The position numbers were made by a program, and so were the translations under genes. The notes beneath the pieces are model-generated. The model ran no database searches. It had not been told where the DNA came from and worked only from the letters and a program-made list of their open reading frames with translations. Shown in pieces: positions 32,277 through 43,240 of a DNA stretch of 64,000 nt (positions are counted from its first letter, which is position 1; the number at the start of each line of letters is the position of its first letter). This stretch comes from Periplaneta americana (taxonomy: Eukaryota; Arthropoda; Insecta; Blattodea; Blattidae), in contig NC_091117.1 in the NCBI RefSeq assembly GCF_040183065.1, positions 113,683,001 to 113,747,000 of the forward strand, in the 5' to 3' direction.

Positions 32277-32621
32277 TTTCACTGGTTGTGGCCGACCCTT
32301 CCTCAAGAAAGATTCTGCTTCAGTTCCCTTGACTCGCTGTTTGACAGGATCAAATATCTTCCGCTTCTTTTGACTTGTCTTTGCACAAATGTTCTCGTGG
32401 ACATTGATGCGATCAGCTGCAAAGTTTCTTCCACATATTTTACATTCTGTCATGTTCCCTGATTGTGCTGTTGCTGCTGCTGGAACTCTTGATGATGCAG
32501 CTCGCATAGCTGGACTACGTGTTGATGGAGCACGTGCTGGTGTTTGTGAGGTTTGCCCACGTGGTGCTGCTTGATGGTGTTGTGCACGAGTCTGTGGAAC
32601 AGAAGGGCTACGTGCTGCCCT
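32277..32621 (-). CDS. ZC2HC1-like gene, exon 3 (first C2HC finger)
   Basis: 345 nt, residues 72-186. The first half is rich in Ala, Pro, Ser, Arg and Gln (low complexity). It is followed by the first C2HC finger with Cys131, Cys134, His146 and Cys150, then the conserved basic KKRKIFD stretch and a QRVKGTE segment as in ZC2HC1 proteins. The acceptor is ttccacag|AGG after a long T tract and the donor AAA|gtaagt. A hAT relic ends about 65 bp beyond the donor inside intron 3. Confidence 0.9.
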
Positions 32622-32879
32622 CTGTGGAAAAAAAAAAACATATCATTTCAATAAATCTTTATGCGAAATTTAAAAGAAAAATAAAATAAAATAGAATAAA
32701 ATAAAAAATTTGATCTTGATTCTTCAAGAAGACAGATTAGTAACTGGACATAACTGTTAGGCAGTGCATCTCTTCAGAATGCAATTTATATACCATCAAA
32801 ATGTGTTCTCTGCAGAGAAGAAGATTCAACTATGAACTTGCAATATATACTAAACTAAAGCTATCAACATTTCAGATAC

Positions 32880-33194
32880 GCCGCCACGTGGTCTCGCGGC
32901 TAGAGCTCTGGACTTATAATCCTGTGGATCTTGGTTCGATCCTCAGTGTACCCCCGATTTATAACTTGTGTTGGGCAAGCCTGTGGTCCAGGTACCATAG
33001 GAATTTTCTCCGGGAAGCTCCGGTTCCCATGTGGCCTCTCAACAAATCTCCATAATAATCTCATCATGGGTGTAGTGTAGACCAGCCTCCTATGGCGCAA
33101 ATGGGCAATGACTCTGTTGGTAAATTGGTCTACATAACTGACTTCATATGGGTGAGTAATGTAAGTCAAGTACCCGACATTAGTTGAAAAAAAA
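32880..33194 (+). mobile_element. tRNA-derived SINE, family A, complete
   Basis: A-box-like GTGGTCTCGCGGCTAGAGC (32887) and B-box GGTTCGATCCT (32935), a ~200-bp unrelated body and an A8 tail. The 9-bp duplication TTCAGATAC (32871-32879, 33195-33203) frames it exactly. Confidence 0.9.
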
Positions 33195-33230
33195 TTCAGA
33201 TACATGTGTTAATAACATCACAGGCATTTA

Positions 33231-34316
33231 CTGAGTATTTACGCGCGTAATGGACGCCCCCGCATAATGAACGCATCCCAATTTTTCGCGATAAAATAAA
33301 AAAAAAAAACAAATTCCCGCGTAATAGACGTACAGTGGAATGTGAATCTGTGACAAATGATAGCAGTGATGCTGAATCTGACAGTGAATGAGGTAAGACT
33401 AGTGTTAATTATAACAATAAAATGTCTTGTCTTATTGTCGCTGTATTCATTGTTACAAGTTATCATCTGTTTATACAACTGCTGCTAACTATCGAGCGTC
33501 TTAAGTGCGACACAGTCGATATATAAATTAGTCGGGGTGCATACATCGTTATGTATTCTATCGATTATTTCAGCATTCGAGCTGGTGCACCTTTAATACG
33601 TGTTTTTTTTTTTCACTAAAATTTTTTCCTCGTATAAAGGACGCACCCTAAACAACATTCATACAAGTTGAGAGGAAGCAAAGACGTTTCTTTCCCCATC
33701 TACTTGCCCTAAGTCCGTCAGTAACAGAACGGTAGCTGTTACCTCTTATAGCTGCACCCCCCCAAGTTCTACATACAAGAAAATAAAATATTAGATAAAG
33801 TACATAAGTGAATATAAAATACAGTGACACAGATGTTTAACAATTACATGTTTGAGTATATTTTAATGCCGTTCCTACAATATTTTCAACTAATAATTAA
33901 AATTAGGAATGTTAGTTTGTATTATGAAGTCAGGGGGAAGTGACAGAGTAGATTGTCCCATTGTGTATGCTATAGAGTAGCAACTAGCGGTGAAAAAAAA
34001 ATACATTTATCTTCTGCTCTCAGTAGCTTTTTAATGTGCCAGTTGATATAAACAACAATAAAATGCAATATAAACGCTTTGTATAGACTCTCGAAACATA
34101 GATTACCGGTAAACATTTTCAATAGTGAGAATTTTCATTATGTTCAAAGTCAATTAGTCGAACGTTAGTGAGATGCACAATAGCATCTTCCCCTTCACGG
34201 ATGGTAAAGAGTGTGAATAGAGGGAAAATGCCTATCAACCAAACTGAAATGGGGATTAGTTTTTGTTATAAAAATCGAAAAAAAAAAAGTGCGTCTATTA
34301 CGCGGGTATATACGGT
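33231..34316. mobile_element. Non-autonomous TIR transposon, ~1.1 kb
   Basis: GTATTTACGCGCGTAATGGA (33235) is mirrored at the right end by GTATATACCCGCGTAATAGA, each followed by CGC and adjoined by TA. An additional internal related word CGTATAAAGGACGCACCC is at 33632. The inside is AT-rich without a transposase. The TIR style resembles pogo/Tigger relatives, but this is not certain. Confidence 0.65.
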
Positions 34317-34339
34317 ATATCAGAAAATAAATTATTATT

Positions 34340-34700
34340 TTTTTTTCTTTCTCTTGTACGGAGAAGGGACCGGATGGCTTATACTGCAGCCTGAAGCTTA
34401 TTGTGCTTACCACCCCTATTCTGTGAATGATTGGATAGCGGAACGGCCACGCTCTTGTACAAGTACAACATGCTGCACCATGAACTTAACCCGGGGTATG
34501 GTACGAATGATGATATGTGAATTGATGATGGCAAAATGAGTCTGAGGTCCAACGACGAGAGTTACCCAGCAATTCTGCTTGAATTGGTTGAGGGAAAACC
34601 CCAACCAGGTAACTTGTCCCAACCAGAATTTGAACCCAGACCCGCTCGTTTCACGGTCAGACGTGCTAACCGTTATTCCACAGCGAATGTTTATTATGTG
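34340..34700 (-). mobile_element. tRNA-derived SINE, family B (long form)
   Basis: Minus strand: head AACGGTTAGCACGTCTGACC (34673) and B-box-like GGTTCAAATTCTGGTTGGGA, then AAGTTACCTGGTTGGGG and CAACCAATTCAAGC as in the copies at 50037 and 62974. The distal part (34360-34420, GGCTTATACTGCAGCCTGAA) is shared with 43070-43150. Confidence 0.7.
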
Positions 34701-35194
34701 TACAGTACATATATTTGATGTAATCTGTGCGGTGATTCAGAAGTTATGTTGACACCCGCAGAGATCATTTTGAATATGATTAAGAAGGGTCAAAATGAAA
34801 CAAAATACTCATTAAAATTATATAAAAATGTTTAAAATGATGTTTAAATTACAAGTTGAATGACATTTTTAAGTAAATTTCCATTGCAGTTATGTTTCAG
34901 TTAACATCGTTCGCTGGTATAAATTGAATAAAATTTAAAACTTAATTTCTATATATTCTGAATTAATTTTGCGCTGCTATTTGGTATAGTGATTAGAGAA
35001 TACTTCTTTAATACATTAATAAACAAGTTTTAGAATCCAAAAAAATTTTTATCGTTATTTTAAGGGTAAATATTTTTAATTTGGTAGGGTGCAATCTATG
35101 CAGAGAAAATTGGCATGTCTTAAGGCCTAGTTACCTAATCACTTCCTGAGCTAATTCTCGTGTAATCTAATACTATTTTATAATACTATATAAT

Positions 35195-36830
35195 ACTATT
35201 TGTGTCTCTAGTTCTTGGTGTGCGTGTTTGCCTCCTAGTCTACATTTCCGTCACACAATCTTGCCACTTTGTGTCCGAAGTACTTCACTACACGGCACTA
35301 CACTTTGCAATCTCCCTCCCTAGAGTTTTCCACTGCACTCTGTCCCTGGCGATCCTTGTCCAGTCTGCTCCAACTGCTGTCTGGAAGACATCCGCCCATC
35401 TACATTTGGGATGGCTTCTCCACCTTTTCCCAGTTCGGACGTCCCACAGTGTTGTAGCATAAGCCCATCTATCCTGTTGCAGTCTAGCAGCATGACCTCC
35501 CCATTTCCACTTCAGCTCTTGTGCCTGGTTTCCCACGTATTTCATCTTGGATCTTGTTCTGAGTTCCACATTGGGTATTTTGTCGGTTATTTTGACGTTC
35601 AGAATTCGTCTTTCCATTTTTCGCTGACATATTCTCAGTCTTTCCATCTATCTTTGCGTACAAGCCCAAGTCTGGCATCCATACAATAATACTGGGCTGA
35701 CACAGTTTTCCAATATTTCGAATTTTAGCTTTTGGCCAAAAGATCTATCTTGAAGAATAAAATTTAGACTGTGGAATTTGCTCCATGCTTGTGCAATCAG
35801 TCTAGGTATCTCTTTATCTCCTTTCTTCTTTACTGTTACCAACTGGCCCAGGTATGTGTATTCCTCTACTTGTTCTATTGTTGTGCCGTTTGTTGTCACT
35901 GGTCTCACGTTTTCAGTGGACATTAGTTTTGTTTTATTTTGTTCATTCTTAGACCGACTTCTTTGCTTTCAAGATTTAGATCATTTAGCATAAGTCTCAA
36001 TTCTTCCGCCGTTTTTGCAAATAAGACTATATCATCGGCGAAGCAGAGGTTCGTGAGTCGTCTGCCATTTATATTTATGCCGAACTTCTTCTTTCCCCAA
36101 TCCATTTTTCTGAACACATTTTCCAGAAGACATGTGAATAGTTTCGGTGAAATCGGGTCGCCTTGTTTCACGCCTCTTTCTATCTTAAAGGTTGTCCCCT
36201 CCTTCTCTGTTCCAACCTTTGCGTAACTATTTAGGTATATTTTGCCTAATATTCTCACATATTTGTGTTCCATGCCTAGCCTCGCCAGTGCTTTCAAGAC
36301 CTCCTTATGCTCCACTGAATTGAAGGCTTTATTGTAGTCCACAAAGGCTATATGAAGAGGTAGGATGAATTCCTTTTACCTTCTCCAGTATCTGTGTTAT
36401 GGCTTGTAAATGGTCTATGTCTATTGTATGATGAGACTTCTCATGTGTTGGTGTTGATAGTTGTAACTGTCGTAAAATTAAGTTTACATTTCTCTTATTC
36501 ATAACATCGACAGAAAAAAAAATGTTAAAAATGTATTTATATTATATTATCTCAAGTATATAGAAAACTTTAACCCTAATATACTCATGTAAAATAGGGT
36601 TTTTTATGTGAGGGGGGGGGGGGGAAAGTCTATTGTGCTGAAGTGTGTGCGGAATCCTGCCTGCTCTGCTGGTTGCTTTTCGTCTAATAGTTTGGTGAGC
36701 CTGACTGTCAGCACTTTTGTAAAGACTTTGTATAGGTTGGAGATCAGACTGATTGGCCTATTATTGTGAATTATTAATGGTAAAGGCAGGGTTTGTTTTC
36801 TGATAAGAAATACACTTGTATGCAAAATTT
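35195..36830 (-). pseudogene. Non-LTR retrotransposon RT (RTE/CR1-like), 5' truncated
   Basis: Minus strand. 36825-36640 gives NNRPISLISNLYKVFTKVLT and EQAGFRTHFSTID. After a 200-bp insertion and a frame change comes HIAFVDYNKAFNSVEHKEV, then GVKQGDPISPKLFTCLLE and LCFADDIVLFA (36342-35923). 35923-35648 has YLGQLVTV and VLLYGCQTWACT. 35647-35288 has the C-terminal KYVGNQAQELKWKWGGHAARL and RWADVF ... W-x-x-x-ARDRVQW. FADD is intact, but stops and frameshifts break the protein. No endonuclease region is present. Confidence 0.85.
36428..36627. mobile_element. 200-bp insertion with 9-bp target duplication
   Basis: Interrupts the RT frame between two copies of GTCTATTGT (36419-36427, 36628-36636). 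One end carries a run of about 12 G (36613-36624). No inverted ends and no coding; class unknown. Confidence 0.65.
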
Positions 36831-37321
36831 AATGAATTTATCTAAAAAAATGTGGAAAAACGAGTTTGGAAAACGTAAGTTACGGGAAATGAACGACAAA
36901 CTTATGAAAAGTTTTGTCCGTGTTTAAATGGTCAAATAAATTTAATAGTCTTACATTTTATATCATAACTCGAAAAGTACCGTACCCGGTATTTAGATAT
37001 ATTTAAACATTTTTACCATGCCATTGAGGAAAATCCATTAGAAAAACATTTTTTCCTTAAGGGCACTTTATTGTTAAAACATGGATTGCAAGAATGTATC
37101 TAGGTCAAATATTTGTATAACGTTACCAAACTTGAGACACATTCACAAAGCTTCAAGGAAAATTTAATTAAAATTCTATTGAGATATTTTGTGTAATTTC
37201 ACAGTACTAAAGGAAAACTTTCCATATACCAAAGTTTGAAAATTGTTTATAGAGAAGCCTTTCAAGAAGAAAATAACTTCCATCATAGTATCTTACGAAA
37301 AAAAATCTATTTAAAGCCAAC
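36831..37321. other. No gene recognized
   Basis: AT-rich intron sequence without motifs. Confidence 0.4.
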
Positions 37322-37905
37322 TACAGTGAAACCCCGATAATACAAGCCCGTTTGTTACGCTATTCTGCATTATACGCTCTTTTCGTCTGGTCCCTTGGCA
37401 TCCCTATATAAAACCATGTAAAATCCACCGCTTAATATGCTCATCATCCCGTTTAATACACTATTTCATCTGCTGAAAATTCTAAAATATCGTACTTTAA
37501 AGGTTAATTAATGAGAAAATTTTCCTGGAATTCTACATTTACTGATAGTGCTCGCATATTCAAGGATTTGTAGGAGTCTTTATTTGGTGAATACAATAGA
37601 ATGGAATGCGACCGAGTACCTGCAAGACTACTGTATTCAGAGCCTGTCCTTGCTGGCAGTTTTAAATCGCATTGTCAGTGAAAACTTGACCAGTGCATCG
37701 AGTACAAGTGTGAAGTGATTCGTTAGTGCCAACACAATACGAATAAAGGAGTGATTCAGAAAGCTTTATCGATATCGGAGAAATTATAAATTCTCTGTAA
37801 ACATGATGAAAATACAATTACGAATCGGAAACAGTTGGCGGAATCATTTGAAATCCCTTCTTCAATGCTTAGAACAATAGTGAAAAATCGTGAACCTTTT
37901 ATTCT
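37322..37905 (+). mobile_element. pogo/Tigger-like transposon, 5' fragment
   Basis: Terminal repeat TACAGTGAAACCCCGATAAT at 37322, a leader, then a CENP-B-type N-terminal HTH (37755-37900) reading KALSISEKL, one stop, then NRKQLAESFEIPSSMLRTIV. Only the beginning of the transposase remains; the DDE part and the right end are absent. Confidence 0.7.
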
Positions 37906-38069
37906 GCATTATTACAGTATTTAATTCTTAAATTTCTTCAACAAATGCTTACGCTGATTCATACCTTTGTGTTAAAACTTAAAAAAAAAATGACTAACTC
38001 TCGCTCCTACGTGGTCCGTTTAGAACAATGTGCTTGTATGCATCTGAAGTCTGATTAGTGGAATATGTA

Positions 38070-38215
38070 GCTAATCGGCGATGTATGCATTGGAGGAGGG
38101 AAATGAACTGGTCACTCTACCCCATTATCTCCTGACCTAGTTGCCTCCTGGTGATGCCTTACTTATGAGGTTCAAACCTGTCTTCGGACAGTTGACTAAA
38201 CAACAAACAATCGAT
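38070..38215 (+). repeat. Dispersed repeat (copy 2 of 2)
   Basis: Same sequence as 31170-31320: GATGTATGCATTGGAGGAGG ... CTGTCTTCGGACAGTTGACTAAACAACAAAC. Confidence 0.7.
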
Positions 38216-38409
38216 CAGTTGAGAAGGTTTTCAACACATTTTAATGTTCTGCTCCTCTTAAAAATTAAAACTTCTTTTTGTCTTTCAAATTTATTTGAAA
38301 TACATGTCAATTTGTACTCATTTAGTATTTGTGCTGTTACAGAAAATATAATTTTCTCGATTTGTTAGCATATTTATTTACATAATTTATAATTTTAAGG
38401 TGATAATTA

Positions 38410-41400
38410 ACTCCGCCTCTGGAGGGTATTACCTCTAGTGCCGGTTCCAAGCCCGGATAAAGGAGGAGGGTGAATGGCTGGTTTCTTGGCCCCAGTGGCA
38501 CACTGATGTCGAGTAGGTGTTTCTATAAATGCTGAGAAAAGCCACAGCAGGTGATATAACCAGCGATACCAGCAAATCCTATCCCAGTAATGGGGATGGG
38601 TGCGGGCGAGCTCCTGGCGCCAAAAAACCAGGACATCTTGGCTAGGGTATGATAATCCCAACAGAAGGGTTCCTGGTCCTCCTGGTAGGGGGTTGGGAAT
38701 GGGGCTGACATCCCCACCCCATAAAACTTTAAATTGTTGAGAAACCGAATAAGCCTCGGAATGATAGCTTTCAATGATGACAATGGCTTAAGACAAAGGA
38801 TTTGCAAATCGGAACATGGACTATGAGAACGTTATTCAAGACTGGCAGTTTAAAATCTCTACAACAACAATTACAAAAATACAAGATATCGATAGCTGCA
38901 AATCAAGAAACAAAATGGACAGGGAATGATATATATGATACCAAAACACACACAATCTTCAAAAGTGGGAGAGATAAAGGAAATAGAGAATTTGGAGTTG
39001 CTTTTATAGTAAATAGAGATATGAAGTCAAATATACTTGCCTTTACTCTAATTGATGAAAGAATCTGTGTGCTCCGTATCAAGACTAGCTTTTTTAATCT
39101 GTCCTTAATAAATGTACACTCACCAACGGAGGACAAAGATCCCGAGATGAAAGACCAATTTTATGATAAATTGGAAAAGACATATGAGAACCTACCCTCC
39201 AATGACATTCAATTAAGACTGGGAAATCTAAATGCGAAAATCGGAAAAGAAGTGGCCTTTATAGGCACCATCGGGAAGCATAGTCTGCATGAAGCTTCAA
39301 ATGATAATGGACATAGGCTCGTCGATTTGCAACAAGTAAGAACATGATCATCAGTTCAACATGCTTCCCTCATAAAGATCATCACAAAGCCACATGGAGA
39401 TCTCCTAATGGTCTAACATATAACCAGATCGACCACGTATTAATAGATAAAAGAAGTGCATTAAGTATTATGGATGTACGATCATGTCGAGTAGCAGTAG
39501 GAGATACAGACCACTACCTAGTTAAGACATCGTATAGATGTAAAATTAACACCTGGAAGAATAGACGGAATCTCACAGAACCAAAAATTAATTTAGAAAG
39601 ATTAAAACTCCTTGACACTAGGGAGAAATATCAGAAAACCCTAGAAGACAAACTTAAAAAAGCGAACGTAATGATATAAACACTAATTGGCTAGCAATCA
39701 AACAAGGAATAACTGAAGCAGCTACAGAAATACTAGGACATAAACTTCACAATAGAAGGAATGATTGGTTCGATGATGAATGCCAGCAAGCCCTAGATAG
39801 TAAAAATCAAGCTTATAAAACATGGCTAAGCAGACCCACCCGAAAAAAGAACAGAATATGAAGAGAAAAGGATAATAACAAATAGACTTTTTCAAAAGAA
39901 AAAAGAGAACTGCTCTTAATACCAGATTAAACAAGCTATGTGAAGACTTCCAAGAGCAGAATCTACACATGGCTTTCAGAGAAGTCAAAACAATAAAAGA
40001 GGGATTCAAACCAACTAGGCCCTACACATCTTATCAAAGATAAAGATGGCCTCATCATTGGAAACAACGAAGACATAAGGAATAGATGGAAGGACTTTCC
40101 AAACACTGTAAAATAAACCTAATGAGATAAACCAGGAAGATTATATGGAATGAGAGACAGACAACCAAGCTGTCATAGAGGCCCCTACACTAGAAGAAAT
40201 TAGAGATGCATTTAAAACCTTGAAAAACAACAAAGCTCCAGGAGCAGATGGGCTGGCTGCAGAACTATTCAAATATGGAGGGGAACCATTGTTGAAAGAA
40301 CTACATGAATTGATTGTCTCTATATGGGAGAAGGAGGAGATGCCTGACGATTGGAAGAAAAGTATCATCTTTCCACTCTATAAAAAAAGGAGACAAAGGG
40401 ATAGCACTGCTATGCACGACATATAAAATCTTTACAAACATCATACGTAACAGGCTTAACCCATATATTGAAAACCTACTGGGCGAATACCAGGGAGACT
40501 TCAGAGCTGGCAGATCCACCATAGACCAACTCTCCACGGTCAGAATGATGCTGAGCAAACAACTATGGGAATACGATACCAGTGTCTACCAAATCTATAT
40601 AGACTTCAAACAAGCCTACGACAACATAAATCAGAAGCAAATTTACAGGATTATGCAAAATTTGATATTCCATGTAAACTTATAAAATTAGTACAAACAA
40701 TGATGAAAGGAACAATAGCTTAGGTCAAAATTCAAACTCAATTAACAGACCCCTTTAACATAGAGCAAGGACTCAAACAAGGTGATGGGCTGGCCCCATG
40801 TCTTTTCAACTTAGTACCGGTACCGTACTCTATCAATATGAAAGGTACTCTGGACTACCAGACCACTCAAGTAATCGGCTATGCATATGATATATGCATA
40901 TTAAGTAGAAATATCAAGGCAATAAATGAAACCTACATTGAATTAAAAGAGGCCATTAAGGACATAGGTCTTAATATCAATCTAACCAAAACACAGGCAA
41001 TGATTGAAGCAAGCTCTAAAATTAGAAACAGCCGGCAACTTATGATTGGCGAACCAGAGATAACCGTAGTTGATAGTTTTCACTACTTAGACTCAAGGAT
41101 CCAAAAGCGCATAAGATCGGCCAATAAAGTTTATTATTTCCCACACCAGGTTATGAGTAGTCGGGACGTCCACATGACAACTAAAATAAGACTTTATAAA
41201 ACACTCATAAGAACTGTTCTCTTGTATGGTGCGAAACATGGTGCCTTACCAGAAGGGCTGAGGAAGCTATTGGTAGCTTTGAAAGGAAAATAGCCTACTT
41301 AGGAAAATATTTGGACCTGTAAACATAAATCAGGAATGGAGGATACGAAATAATAAAGAACTATATGAATTATATAGAGAATGCGATATACTCACCTATA

Positions 41401-41656
41401 TAAAAATTTAAAAAACTCACGCACAAAGATTACCTCTGGATCGTCTACCAAAAAAAAAGCCCTTAGAGCTAGTTTTCATGGAACTCGCCGTTCTGGAACG
41501 CCCATGAAGAGATGGGACGATAATATCAGGGAGGATGCGGCTAGCCTACTACATTGCAGAAATTGGAAACTGGCAGTGCAAAATAGAGATTTATTGAGGC
41601 AAAAAATTCGGCAGATAAAGGCTCAAACATGAGTTGTAGAACCATTGGATGGATGG
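38410..41656 (+). mobile_element. RTE-type non-LTR retrotransposon, full length but mutated
   Basis: Framed by the 13-bp duplication AAGGTGATAATTA (38397-38409, 41657-41669). GC-richer 5' UTR (38410-38800), then an APE-type endonuclease: QIGTWTMRTLFKTGS, QETKWTG, FGVAFIVN, GNLNAKIG (normally GDLNAKIG), HSLHEASNDNG, then in the next frame FPHKDHHKATW, NQIDHVLI and TDHYLV. RT blocks: NNKAPGADGLAAELFK, FPLYKK, FRAGRSTIDQL, YIDFKQAYDNI. The YADD box reads GYAYDICIL. C-terminus RRSGTPMKRWDDN and a GGAT-repeat tail. Several frameshifts; both catalytic centres altered. It lies in intron 2, sense strand opposite to the gene. Confidence 0.92.
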
Positions 41657-41764
41657 AAGGTGATAATTATATGCATAGGCCTTAGTAAAATTTTATAACA
41701 AACTTCTGAGCCCACCTAATTGTGCTATCTTTGAGACTTGAATATTTGAATGCATTAGGCCTAC

Positions 41765-41887
41765 CTTCTTCACCAGTGCAGAAGCAGATTCTGCAGTAGG
41801 TGACTGGTGCCCAGAGTCTGGTTTTGTTGTGTTTGTATTTTTTAGTGTTGTTCCCTTTGTTGGAGATGTGTTAGCGGCAACCTTTAC
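41765..41887 (-). CDS. ZC2HC1-like gene, exon 2
   Basis: 123 nt, residues 31-71, a Ser/Thr/Lys-rich linker starting VKVAANTSPT and ending SALVKK. The acceptor reads tttcag|GTAAAG and the donor AAGAAG|gtaggc. Both junctions are phase 0. There is no recognizable domain, so it is identified as coding by its splice signals, open frame and position between exons 1 and 3. A full-length RTE-type retrotransposon inserted in the same intron only about 95 bp past this donor. Confidence 0.75.
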
Positions 41888-42352
41888 CTGAAACATAATA
41901 AATTAAATCAAAATATACTCAGATCTATCTCTTGATATTTAGAAATAACACCGAGTTTCATATTCTCATAATGCATGGGTTGTGATAAAGAATTCGGGAT
42001 TTACAACCGTGTCTATTATTTAATTTCGCCAATGTTTCGGAATTATATTACAAATTCCATCCTCAGTCTTCGAGTGATAAAACATTAGGGTTGGAATCTG
42101 TAAGAGAAAAGCAATCTCAACAGATGATTGTAAAACTCAAACTCTACGTCTTTAAATCAATGAATAGATACCGGTATTTTATAACTCCAAAATGTATTGA
42201 AATAGGGTTCGGTTGATAGACGCCAATAACCTATATCGTTAATTTACTATTTTAATGAATTTTAAAAGATCGTATACTGATGTATCACTTTTCGGACATA
42301 ATGTTTAATTCACAAGATACCATATGATGTCTTTTTGCATGTATAATCTTAC
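41888..42352 (-). other. Intron 1 of the ZC2HC1-like gene
   Basis: 465 bp, gtaaga...tttcag. AT-rich, with no gene or recognizable transposon inside. Confidence 0.65.
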
Positions 42353-42442
42353 CACAGTTTTTATTCTTCCGGGAATTTTTTTGGGTGTTGCATCTTGAGA
42401 TTTTGCAGTTTTCTTAGACACTTCTTCTGTTCCTAGCGTCAT
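42353..42442 (-). CDS. ZC2HC1-like gene, exon 1 (coding part)
   Basis: Codes for residues 1-30, beginning MTLGTEEVSK and ending GRIKTV. It is lysine-rich with no domain. The ATG at 42442 was chosen because an in-frame TGA lies four codons to its left in the transcript sense and no splice acceptor is visible just before it, so this exon should also carry 5' UTR. The donor is GTG|gtaaga at 42353/42352. The reading frame joins exon 2 without a phase change. Whether a further non-coding first exon exists upstream cannot be seen. Confidence 0.75.
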
Positions 42443-42806
42443 TGGATTTCAGTAGTTATTGTCATAATATGAAGTAAAATCAATGAATTAGTTGCAGAAT
42501 TTTGGAATTCCACATTTTGAAGCACAGGCAATAAACTACAATTTTGTCATATTTCAGATGCAAAATAATGCAATTTCCATGGTTACAAACAAACAATCAT
42601 ATTCTGTCCTTACAAGTGATAAACTCGTACAGCACAATATTATTTTATTTAACGTGTTGATTGTAGGCCTACGTTATTTCTATACAAATGTATTTTTAAC
42701 TTTGTAGTAACTGGTATAAAACAATACAATGTATTCAACATTTTTTTTTCACTGCCATGCACAAGTTACAAAATTACGTTAACTTCATTTTTCCTTTCAT
42801 TCTTGC
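42443..42806 (-). promoter_or_regulatory. 5' flank / likely 5' UTR of the ZC2HC1-like gene
   Basis: Immediately upstream of the start codon. AT-rich, no CpG cluster and no clear TATA box or initiator that I would commit to. The transcription start is not identified. Confidence 0.35.
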
Positions 42807-42874
<68 letters not shown>

Positions 42875-42875
42875 T
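42807..42875. repeat. (TTTC)n microsatellite
   Basis: About 17 uninterrupted TTTC units. Confidence 0.95.
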
Positions 42876-43069
42876 TAAAATGTGAGAATGTATTAAGGTT
42901 ATCGTAATGGCAGTAACAGTTTTAATTTGTAATGTTTGCTGCTTAGATTCTTACTTTTTATGAGAGGTGATTGTTGAAATTTGCAAAAGTTAATATGTTT
43001 CTATAGATATTTTAGTAGAAATGTACATTTGTAGCATTATAAAAATTACTTAGGTTTTTTTTTTCCACG

Positions 43070-43240
43070 GAGGAGGGTCCTGAGGGCTTACACCGCAGCC
43101 TAAGGCTTATTGTGTTTACCACTCCTATCGTAGGAATCGTGTAGGGATGGTCGTTTAAATCTATAGGACCATGTTCCTGGAAGTAGCTTATCGTGATTCA
43201 CTATTTGGTGTCATTTATTGATTCAGCGTACACAATCAGT
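43070..43240 (-). repeat. Fragment of SINE family B distal part
   Basis: GGCTTACACCGCAGCCTAAG and TTATTGTGTTTACCACTCCTAT match 34375-34425. No tRNA-like head here. Confidence 0.55.

Larger units (their letters stand above)
15387..42442 (-). other. ZC2HC1-like zinc finger gene (whole coding span, 4 exons)
   Basis: Gene model: join of 42442-42353, 41887-41765, 32621-32277 and 15677-15387 on the minus strand, giving 849 nt and 282 residues plus stop. Every intron has GT...AG ends and is phase 0 (465 bp, 9.1 kb and 16.6 kb). The two C2HC fingers, the intervening KKRKIFD segment, the NWRQKHEDFI segment and the proline run before the second finger follow the order known in the animal ZC2HC1A/B/C family. 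Human ZC2HC1A is about 325 residues, so this copy is slightly short and lacks most of the C-terminal low-complexity tail. The family has no well-established biochemical role that I can state; zinc binding is inferred from the motifs. The introns are loaded with transposons. The exact paralogue (A, B or C) cannot be decided here, so no symbol is given. Confidence 0.88.
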
